Assembly (NCBI GenBank): GCA_947477655.1
Contig: CANJTS010000011.1
Coordinates: forward strand, 1-21,022
Length of the DNA: 21,022 nt
Source of the DNA: CAILUG01 sp903844415
GTDB taxonomy: Bacteria; Pseudomonadota; Gammaproteobacteria; Pseudomonadales; Pseudohongiellaceae
Direction of reading: 5' to 3'
How positions within the stretch are numbered: the stretch's first letter is position 1; the number at the start of each line of letters is the position of its first letter. Below are positions 15,739-21,022 of this stretch, piece by piece. Made by a program: the position numbers and the translations under genes. Under the pieces are notes generated by a model. It was not told where the DNA came from and ran no database searches. It saw nothing but the letters and a program-made list of their open reading frames with translations.

Positions 15739-15754
15739 AGCAAGTGGCATGCCA
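15739..15754 (-). promoter_or_regulatory. Sigma54 promoter of glnK-amtB
   Basis: The minus strand reads TGGCATGCCACTTGCT. This matches TGGCAC-N5-TTGCW at all but one base, with the essential GG and GC at correct spacing. Transcription would start near 15727, about 55 bases before the glnK ATG. It requires RpoN plus an activator such as NtrC. Confidence 0.82.
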
Positions 15755-15828
15755 ATATAAAATGTTCCATTAAGTCAGTCGGTTAGCTGATTTCTAGAGA
15801 TGAGTCTGGTGATGAGGGGTAAAAGTTT

Positions 15829-15845
15829 TGCACTTATTAGGTGCG
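15829..15845. promoter_or_regulatory. NtrC-like enhancer site
   Basis: TGCAC-TTATTAG-GTGCG matches the NtrC dyad TGCAC-N7-GTGCA at 9 of 10 fixed bases. It lies about 75 bases upstream of the -24 element of the glnK promoter, a normal enhancer distance. It is also within reach of the divergent ammonium transporter gene. Confidence 0.7.
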
Positions 15846-15859
15846 AAATTTTTTTATCT

Positions 15860-15877
15860 CGCCCCTTTTTGGGGGCG
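15860..15877. repeat. GC-rich inverted repeat in the glnK/amt intergenic region
   Basis: A perfect 6-base stem CGCCCC/GGGGCG with loop TTTTTG lies between the two NtrC-like sites. No U tract follows it in either direction, so it is not a clear terminator. It could be an operator half or a chance hairpin. Confidence 0.5.
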
Positions 15878-15954
15878 CTCGTTGCTGCTTGGAAACTGAA
15901 ATGAATCAAGCATGCAAGTTGATTAGAGTTGTGTTGGTTTTAGCACTTAATTTA

Positions 15955-15971
15955 TGCTCGCTTTCAGTGCG
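15955..15971. promoter_or_regulatory. Second NtrC-like site, near the divergent amt gene
   Basis: TGCTC-GCTTTCA-GTGCG has the NtrC N7 spacing with 8 of 10 fixed bases. It lies about 25 bases upstream of a sigma54-like -12 element and 110 bases before the plus-strand ammonium transporter ATG. It is weaker than the site at 15829. Confidence 0.45.
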
Positions 15972-15996
15972 ATGCATCGTAGCGTAAGCGATAAAT

Positions 15997-16012
15997 GTGC
16001 GTTCTTATTGCA
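15997..16012 (+). promoter_or_regulatory. Weak sigma54-like promoter for the second ammonium transporter
   Basis: GTGCGTTCTTATTGCA has a perfect TTGCA (-12) but only TG in place of the -24 GG, although the spacing is correct. A small GGTGG/CCACC hairpin follows at 16018-16034. This is support by position, with nearby NtrC-like sites; the match itself is poor. Confidence 0.3.
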
Positions 16013-16080
16013 AGTACGGTGGTTAGCTGCCACCAAATAATCAAAAACACATTAATTTTAAACATTCGGGGTATATATAG

Positions 16081-17379
16081 ATGGTCAAAAGAAATGGATT
16101 CGCACAGTGGGGTGCAATAGTTCTGGGATTGGTCCCAACGTTAGCATTGGCTCAGGATGTTAATGGTGCAGATACCGCCTGGATGATGACTGCCACTGCG
16201 CTGGTCTTGTTCATGACTATTCCCGGACTCAGTCTGTTTTATGCTGGACTAGTGCGCACACGGAATGTGTTGTCGGTGTTGATGCAATGTTTTGCAATTA
16301 CCTGTGTGGCTTCTTTGGTATGGCTGTTCCTTGGTTATAGTCTAGCATTCAGTGAAGGTAATGGTTTTATTGGCGGGCTGAGTAATATTTTATTTGCCGA
16401 TATTCAGGAAAATTCTGTAATAGGAACCATTCCTGAATCTGTATTTGCCCTATATCAAATGACGTTTGCGATCATTACACCAGCTCTGATTTGCGGAAGT
16501 TTTGCAGAACGCGTGCGGTTTGGTGCGGTAATGCTGTTTAGTATTCTTTGGCTGATTTTAGTATACGTACCAATCACGCATTGGGTCTGGGCCAGTGATG
16601 GTTGGTTGTTTAAAATGGGCTTACTGGATTTTGCTGGTGGTACTGTTGTACACATTACTGCTGGTGTTGGATCTCTCGTTTGTGCCCTCGTACTGGGTTC
16701 GCGCACAGGTTTTGGTAAAACAGCAATGCCTCCACATAACTTGACAATGACTGTGACAGGCGCAGGAATGTTATGGGTAGGCTGGTTTGGTTTTAATGGC
16801 GGCAGTGCTCTAGCCGCCAATAGCAATGCTGGTATGGCTATGCTGGTAACTCATATTTCTGCCGCTGCCGGTGCGGCTGCATGGATGTTGATGGAAAAAA
16901 TAAAATTTGGAAAACCTTCTGTATTGGGTATTGTCACCGGTATGGTTGCGGGACTAGGCACTATTACGCCAGCATCAGGAAGTGTAGGTCCGGGTGGTGC
17001 TTTGATAATTGGGCTGCTGGCAGGTATTTTATGTTTCCTAGCAACACATACGATAAAACAAAAATTCAAGATTGATGACTCGCTTGATGTTTTTCCAGTA
17101 CATGGAGTTGGCGGGATACTCGGAACATTTTTGGCCGGTATTTTAACTTCATCGGCACTTGGCATATTCAGAGGGCAAGGCTATGCAGAGGGTGTCACCA
17201 TGAGTAGCCAGGTGCTGGTGCAAATTACCGGCATTGTGGCTACTTTGGTCTATACCGCTGTGCTGACCTATGTGGTTTTAAAAATTGTCGATGCTATAAC
17301 TGGGTTCAGAGTGACGGTAGAAGAGGAAACTACAGGTCTTGATATTGTTTTGCACGATGAACGAGGATATGACTTGTAA
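16081..17379 (+). CDS. Second ammonium transporter, Amt family
   Basis: This 432-residue inner-membrane ammonium channel is only moderately similar to the glnK-linked copy. The signal peptide ends near ALAQ (residue 25). Conserved points include FYAGLVRTRN, the pore Phe in YQMTFAIITPAL, Trp near residue 175, the twin histidines His191 (FAGGTVVHITAG) and His341 (VFPVHGVGG), and WVGWFGFNGGSAL. The tail GLDIVLHDERGYDL matches the GlnK-responsive end of AmtB. It lacks the longer mid-protein loop of the other copy and is 48 residues shorter. The ribosome-binding site is weak (CGGGG about 10 bases upstream). It is transcribed alone, divergent from glnK, from a region with NtrC-like sites, and ends at a hairpin. 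Two Amt proteins may differ in affinity or serve as transporter and sensor (inference). Confidence 0.93.
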   Translation: MVKRNGFAQWGAIVLGLVPTLALAQDVNGADTAWMMTATALVLFMTIPGLSLFYAGLVRTRNVLSVLMQCFAITCVASLVWLFLGYSLAFSEGNGFIGGLSNILFADIQENSVIGTIPESVFALYQMTFAIITPALICGSFAERVRFGAVMLFSILWLILVYVPITHWVWASDGWLFKMGLLDFAGGTVVHITAGVGSLVCALVLGSRTGFGKTAMPPHNLTMTVTGAGMLWVGWFGFNGGSALAANSNAGMAMLVTHISAAAGAAAWMLMEKIKFGKPSVLGIVTGMVAGLGTITPASGSVGPGGALIIGLLAGILCFLATHTIKQKFKIDDSLDVFPVHGVGGILGTFLAGILTSSALGIFRGQGYAEGVTMSSQVLVQITGIVATLVYTAVLTYVVLKIVDAITGFRVTVEEETTGLDIVLHDERGYDL

Positions 17380-17411
17380 TCAAGACAATTTGTAACCGCC
17401 TAATTTCTAAA

Positions 17412-17452
17412 CAACTACCCAGACTAAAAAAATATTTTTTTCTGGGTAGTTG
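17412..17452 (+). terminator. Long hairpin after the second ammonium transporter
   Basis: A 12-base stem CAACTACCCAGA/TCTGGGTAGTTG encloses an A7-T-A-T6-type self-complementary centre, so the whole 41 bases can fold as one extended stem. It starts 32 bases after the stop. The following CTGTCCTTTCTTTT is only moderately T-rich. Confidence 0.68.
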
Positions 17453-17538
17453 CTGTCCTTTCTTTTGAAATGTTTAGTTCCTAGTTACAAGCTATATCTT
17501 TTCCATTTCATTTTTTGTTCTTGAGGTTTTCATCCCGG

Positions 17539-18549
17539 ATGGCTTTAGCTACTTTAGAACTTGTCGCTGCATTGGCTGATGGCGTTTTTCATAGTGGTGA
17601 AGAATTGGGTGATCACTTTGGTGTAACCAGAGCAGCCATCTGGAAAGCCCTAAAAAAATTGCCTGAACTCGGGCTTGAAGTGCATTCAGTGAGGGGCAAA
17701 GGTTATCGATTGAGTGAGGTACTCACCTTGCTGGATGCCGATAAAATTCAATCTGGTTTGTCTGCGGGTCAGCGGAGCAATGTCTGTGAAATAGAAATTC
17801 TTAATTGTGTGGATTCCACTAACTCCCATGCTTTACGCAAAATACAAAATGGCTCGCTAAAATTACGGCCAGGACAAAACTATATCTGTTTGGCCGAGAT
17901 GCAGAGCGCAGGGAGGGGTAGGCGTGGGCGACTTTGGGCCAGCCCTTTTGGGCATAATCTTTACCTTTCGACGGTGCATATTTTTGGCACTGGTGCTGTT
18001 GGTCTTGAAGGGCTAAGTCTAGTAGTTGGATTGGCTTTGGTGAAGGCATTACAGGCATTTGGATTTTCTGGTTTGAGTCTTAAATGGCCCAATGATGTTT
18101 TATGGCAGGACAAGAAACTGGCGGGTATTTTGATAGAGATTAATGGCGATATAGCAGGCTCATGTCAGGTGATTATCGGTTTAGGTCTGAATCTGAAACA
18201 AAATGCAGTTAGCATGAATGGAGTGGGGCGGCCATGGGTAACTTTGTGTGAATTAGGTTTCACACAACATTTGCGCAATGAATTGTTTGGCAAAATTCTG
18301 CATTACCAAATAGCTGCAATAGACAGGTTTCATGCGGAGGGGTTTGCTCCATTTACCAAGGATTGGAAATTGCTGGATATAACAGCAGGAAAAAAAGTCG
18401 AATTGAGTACTGTTAGTGGCTCCGTGTCGGGTGTGGGCCAAGGTGTAGATAACACAGGAGCCTTTTTGCTGGAAACCGAAACTGGGCTACAAAAGTTTTA
18501 TGGAGGAGAAGTCAGTTTACGTTCAGCGACTGTGCATAAAAGCACTTAA
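17539..18549 (+). CDS. birA: Bifunctional biotin ligase/biotin operon repressor BirA
   Basis: This is a 336-residue cytoplasmic protein that makes biotinyl-AMP, attaches biotin to the acetyl-CoA carboxylase carrier protein, and represses biotin genes. The N-terminal winged helix (residues 1-65, FHSGEELGDHFGVTRAAIW, GKGYRLSE) is complete, so it is the regulatory type. The catalytic core has STNSHA, AGRGRRGRLWASPFG (biotinyl-AMP loop), LKWPNDVLW, KLAGILIE and GLGLNL. The C-terminal SH3-like domain follows. The frame opens with TTG at 17515, but ATG 17539 (MALATLELVAALADG) aligns best with known starts. It is followed after 33 bases by coaX and then a SPOR gene, a co-directional group also seen in Pseudomonas. 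Confidence 0.95.
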   Translation: MALATLELVAALADGVFHSGEELGDHFGVTRAAIWKALKKLPELGLEVHSVRGKGYRLSEVLTLLDADKIQSGLSAGQRSNVCEIEILNCVDSTNSHALRKIQNGSLKLRPGQNYICLAEMQSAGRGRRGRLWASPFGHNLYLSTVHIFGTGAVGLEGLSLVVGLALVKALQAFGFSGLSLKWPNDVLWQDKKLAGILIEINGDIAGSCQVIIGLGLNLKQNAVSMNGVGRPWVTLCELGFTQHLRNELFGKILHYQIAAIDRFHAEGFAPFTKDWKLLDITAGKKVELSTVSGSVSGVGQGVDNTGAFLLETETGLQKFYGGEVSLRSATVHKST

Positions 18550-18582
18550 TAAACTTATTTGAAAAAAAGATGGGTGATTGTC

Positions 18583-19356
18583 ATGATTTTGGAGATTGAT
18601 GCTGGTAATACTCGCATCAAATGGAGGCTGAGAAAGAAAGCTGATTCTGGCCAATGGCTAAAAATAGCTGATGGTGTTGTGTTTGCTCTCGATGATGCTT
18701 CGAAAATGTTTACGGATCTGGGTGCTCTTTTCGATTCACTGAAGAAGCAAAATGTATCCCGCATATTGGTTGCAAGTGTCAGAGGGGAATTGTTTCGCAA
18801 ATTTTTTACAACATTGACGATTGAAAAATGGAATTTGAAGGCTGAATTTGCGGTGTCGGTTAATCATTTTTCGGGTGTTACCAATGGTTACGAAGATGCC
18901 AGCAAGCTTGGTGTGGATCGTTGGTTGGCTATCCTAGCAGCGTATCAAGATTGGGAGGGAGAGTGTTGTGTAGTGGACTGTGGCACCACCATTACAGTAG
19001 ATTTTGTAAAAGCAAACGGTCAGCATTTAGGTGGTTATATTGTGCCCGGTTTACATATGCAACGTGATGCCCTCGCTGCAAAATCAAAAGCGCTGGCAAC
19101 TGAATCTGTTGGATGGATTTCTACCACACCTGGCGACTGTACTGCAGCTGCTATTGAAAACGGAATTCTCAGTTTAGTATCAGGTTTTTTGCGGGATATT
19201 CATGAAAAAACTCTTATTTCCGGGGGGGAAGCATGTTTGTATGTCACGGGTGGAGATGCTGCGATACTCGCACCTTATTTAAATTTTGAATTTCAATTGG
19301 TTCCGGATTTAGTGTTGGACGGTCTAGCATTGGTGATGGTCCCGTTTGCCAAATAG
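18583..19356 (+). CDS. coaX: Type III pantothenate kinase
   Basis: This 257-residue kinase phosphorylates pantothenate, the first step of coenzyme A synthesis. It shows the ASKHA-type phosphate motif EIDAGNTRIKWR at the start, then GVDRWLAILAAY and CGTTITVDFVKANGQHLGGYIVPG, which hold the catalytic Asp and substrate residues. CoaX needs a monovalent cation and escapes CoA feedback in other bacteria. The frame opens with TTG at 18559; ATG 18583 gives the family-like start MILEIDAGNT, though no strong ribosome-binding site precedes it. It lies between birA and the SPOR gene with short gaps (33 and 24 bases), so all three are probably co-transcribed. Confidence 0.94.
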   Translation: MILEIDAGNTRIKWRLRKKADSGQWLKIADGVVFALDDASKMFTDLGALFDSLKKQNVSRILVASVRGELFRKFFTTLTIEKWNLKAEFAVSVNHFSGVTNGYEDASKLGVDRWLAILAAYQDWEGECCVVDCGTTITVDFVKANGQHLGGYIVPGLHMQRDALAAKSKALATESVGWISTTPGDCTAAAIENGILSLVSGFLRDIHEKTLISGGEACLYVTGGDAAILAPYLNFEFQLVPDLVLDGLALVMVPFAK

Positions 19357-19380
19357 CCAGTTCATCCCAGAGTTGCTTAG

Positions 19381-20136
19381 ATGCGTACTTTTGTTGTTTT
19401 GATTGTATTACTAAATGTTGGCTATTTTTTTTGGCTTCAGCGTGTATTGCCAGAGGATAAAATTCCTGCCTTCGAAATTAAACAACCTTTCAAACCGGCT
19501 CAAAAAACATTGATGTTGTTGGGTGAACAACCTGCACCAGTTGAATCTATTTTGCCGCGATCGACTGAATCCATTATGCCATCACAATTGTCCTCGATAG
19601 GTATCAATAATGATGGGCAGTTACCAGTCAGTATGGAGCCAGTACCAGTTGTAAAACCCATTCAATGGTGTGGGATGGCAGGGGAATTTGCAGATGAGTT
19701 GGGAGCGTTATCATTTGTTACAGAACTTGGCGAGCTGGGAATGAAAGGTAATATTGAAGTTTTGGAGAAATCCGCTCCTTCTACTTGGTTGGTTCATTTG
19801 CCCCCATTTAAGTTTGAGAGTGATGCTCGCATCGTCCTTGAAGAATTGCAGAACAAGGATATCGATAGTTATTTCATGAGAACGGGCGAGTTGATGGGTG
19901 GGATATCATTAGGGGTGTTTTCACGAGAAATAAATGCACAGAGGGCTAAAACTGATTTGGTCCGAAGAGGCTATCAAGCTGAAATCAAGGAAATATTTCT
20001 TACCGAACCGCACATCTTTGTAAATATACAGTTGCCAGATGCAACTTTACGGAACACATCGATTTGGGATGATTTTTGGGCCATCAAAACAAAGCTGGAA
20101 GTCACAGAAAAACTGTGTGAAACGATTGCGCGCTAA
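19381..20136 (+). CDS. Membrane-anchored SPOR-domain protein
   Basis: This is a 251-residue protein with one N-terminal membrane helix (residues 3-20, FVVLIVLLNVGYFFWL), a Pro-rich linker to about residue 95, and a C-terminal SPOR-like domain (about 130-215). That domain includes WLVHLPPFKFESDARIVLEEL, then SYFMRTGELMGGISLGVF and AQRAKTDLVRRGYQAEI. SPOR domains bind denuded glycan strands at division sites, so a periplasmic cell-wall role is likely; the specific function is unknown. The gene keeps the same place behind coaX and before tRNA-Tyr in Pseudomonas relatives. Its last codons overlap a candidate promoter for the tRNA-tuf genes. Confidence 0.82.
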   Translation: MRTFVVLIVLLNVGYFFWLQRVLPEDKIPAFEIKQPFKPAQKTLMLLGEQPAPVESILPRSTESIMPSQLSSIGINNDGQLPVSMEPVPVVKPIQWCGMAGEFADELGALSFVTELGELGMKGNIEVLEKSAPSTWLVHLPPFKFESDARIVLEELQNKDIDSYFMRTGELMGGISLGVFSREINAQRAKTDLVRRGYQAEIKEIFLTEPHIFVNIQLPDATLRNTSIWDDFWAIKTKLEVTEKLCETIAR

Positions 20137-20154
20137 AATCAATTCCCATAGAAT
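20126..20154 (+). promoter_or_regulatory. Candidate stable-RNA promoter of the tRNA-tuf operon
   Basis: TTGCGC (20126-20131) and TAGAAT (20149-20154, 5/6) are 17 bases apart. A GC-rich stretch (GCCGCC) follows the -10, as in stringently controlled tRNA promoters. Transcription would start about 45 bases before tRNA-Tyr. The -35 is weak and lies inside the SPOR gene's end. Confidence 0.5.
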
Positions 20155-20207
20155 GCCGCCTCTGTGTAAAAGAGCCAGGGTTAGTTGAGCTGTCTGATGA
20201 TTAAATT

Positions 20208-20291
20208 GGAGGGGTTCCCGAGTGGCTAAAGGGATCAGACTGTAAATCTGACGCGCAAGCTTCGGTGGTTCGAATCCGCCCCCCTCCACCA
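20208..20291 (+). tRNA. tRNA-Tyr (anticodon GTA)
   Basis: This is an 84-base type II tRNA with acceptor GGAGGGG/CCCCTCC, an anticodon stem TCAGA/TCTGA enclosing CTGTAAA (GTA at 20242-20244), a long variable arm, a TTCGAAT T-loop and encoded CCA. It is the first of three tRNA genes before tuf. Confidence 0.97.
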
Positions 20292-20545
20292 ATTAGGTGG
20301 CTTAGCTTCAGAGTAGTGGTAACTACAGAAGGCTGCAGAGAAGACATTTACACGACAGTAGACTAATAAAAAACAGTGGATTAAAAAGATCTTTAAACCT
20401 GCTGGTTTTGGTGCCGTCAACAGTCAGAAATTCTGACACATACATCAGTTAAAAAGAAACAAAACAGTTGGAGTGTGTGGGTGTTGGTTACCCTCTATAT
20501 TCTGCAATTTTGAGTGCAGATTTTAGCAGCACGAATAAAAGTTAC

Positions 20546-20619
20546 GCGGGTATAGTTCAATGGTAGAACTCCAGCCTTCCAAGCTGATCATGCGGGTTCG
20601 ATTCCCGCTACCCGCTCCA
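20546..20619 (+). tRNA. tRNA-Gly (anticodon TCC)
   Basis: This is a 74-base tRNA with acceptor GCGGGTA/TACCCGC, D-stem GTTC/GAAC, anticodon loop CTTCCAA (TCC), T-loop TTCGATT and encoded CCA. The outer anticodon-stem pair is C-A (CCAGC/GCTGA), whereas relatives have T-A there. The 254 bases between tRNA-Tyr and this gene hold nothing I can identify. Confidence 0.96.
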
Positions 20620-20654
20620 AGGTTGCGGGTGTTTTTGGCGAGTGTGTGAATAAT

Positions 20655-20730
20655 GCTCGCATAGCTCAGGTGGTAGAGCGCATCATTGGTAATGATGAGG
20701 TCCCCGGTTCGACTCCGGGTGTGAGCACCA
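20655..20730 (+). tRNA. tRNA-Thr (anticodon GGT)
   Basis: This is a 76-base tRNA with acceptor GCTCGCA/TGTGAGC (one G-T pair), anticodon stem ATCAT/ATGAT around TGGT (GGT), T-stem CCCGG/CCGGG and encoded CCA. It lies 154 bases before tuf, the usual Tyr-Gly-Thr-tuf order of gammaproteobacteria. Confidence 0.97.
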
Positions 20731-20884
20731 TCCTCGTGGTTCTAGAAGTTGTAAATGTGGTTTTTTATCGGGTAATTAGGCAAGAAATAGCAAGTTTATG
20801 GCCAAATTTTTGGTTGTAGGCAATCAATAAATGTCAGTCTCCAGAGTTATTGGGACTGTTAGAAGTTAAAATCGGAGGCATTCG

Positions 20885-21022
20885 ATGGCGAAGGAAAAAT
20901 TTGAGCGTAAGAAGTTGCATGTAAACGTAGGAACTATTGGTCATGTTGACCATGGTAAGACGACGTTGACTGCGGCATTGACACGTGTGTGTGCAGAAGC
21001 TTTTGGTGGCACTTTCCGTGCT
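20885..21022 (+). CDS. tuf: Elongation factor Tu, N-terminal part (cut by window end)
   Basis: The first 46 codons of EF-Tu, the GTPase that brings aminoacyl-tRNA to the ribosome, are present. MAKEKFERKK is followed by the G1 loop GHVDHGKTT and LTAALTRVCAEAFGG, as in other gammaproteobacteria. GGAGG lies 7 bases before the ATG. The rest runs past the edge of the window. Its place behind the Tyr, Gly and Thr tRNAs marks it as the tufB-type copy, so a second tuf gene near fusA is likely elsewhere. Confidence 0.97.
   Translation, partial: MAKEKFERKKLHVNVGTIGHVDHGKTTLTAALTRVCAEAFGGTFRA

Noticed and set aside
15673..15750. N-terminal extension of glnK from ATG 15750
   Set aside because: That ATG lies inside the sigma54 promoter, the extension has no PII homology, and ATG 15672 has a good ribosome-binding site.
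15781..16029. Direct repeat GGTTAGCTG at 15781 and 16021 as a paired operator
   Set aside because: Nine bases with no wider similarity and no known motif. It is easily due to chance.
16455..17165. Antisense frames across the second ammonium transporter
   Set aside because: They are low-complexity translations opposite a strongly conserved gene, with no start signals or motifs of their own.

Overview
The window looks like a chromosomal contig from a gammaproteobacterium. The best guess is a marine lineage near Cellvibrionales/Spongiibacteraceae, with moderate to low GC. The evidence is a FabY-type ketosynthase, a birA-coaX-SPOR gene-tRNA(Tyr, Gly, Thr)-tuf block ordered as in Pseudomonas relatives, a glnK-amtB operon behind a sigma54-type promoter, and uncharacterised secreted proteins with a WFGHS-x-G-x-W signature. 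The left edge is a perfect 14-bp tandem array (nine copies), probably an assembly break.

Left part (1-6660): a secreted WFGHS-family protein and an MFS transporter on the plus strand end at a strong bidirectional terminator. A decayed second WFGHS-family copy follows on the minus strand, then fabY (initiation of fatty acid synthesis). A VanY-like carboxypeptidase and an HPF/RaiA ribosome hibernation factor lie on the plus strand.

Centre (6667-11832): five tightly packed minus-strand genes. In transcription order they are an outer-membrane beta-barrel, a secreted cupredoxin, a membrane class III adenylate/guanylate cyclase with an extracytoplasmic sensor domain, greB and a GlxA-like AraC regulator. 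The first three are almost fused (7-nt gap, then a 1-nt stop/start overlap). They look like an envelope-to-cyclic-nucleotide signalling unit possibly based on copper or redox; this is the best candidate for an undescribed system here.

Decay zone (11891-13620): the C-terminal half of a nucleotide-sugar dehydrogenase with several frameshifts lies tail-to-tail with a third WFGHS-family gene. That gene's upstream partner, a DUF6152 gene, is broken only by an amber codon at a conserved tryptophan.

Nitrogen block (13736-17452): glnK-amtB on the minus strand and a second ammonium transporter on the plus strand share an intergenic region. It carries a near-consensus sigma54 promoter and two NtrC-like sites, which suggests joint control by nitrogen limitation.

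Right part (17539-21022): birA, coaX and a SPOR-domain membrane protein are followed by three tRNA genes and the start of tuf, cut by the window edge. Start codons were moved inside several longer reading frames where ribosome-binding sites and family alignment favour it. No insertion sequence, CRISPR array, rRNA or phage gene was seen.
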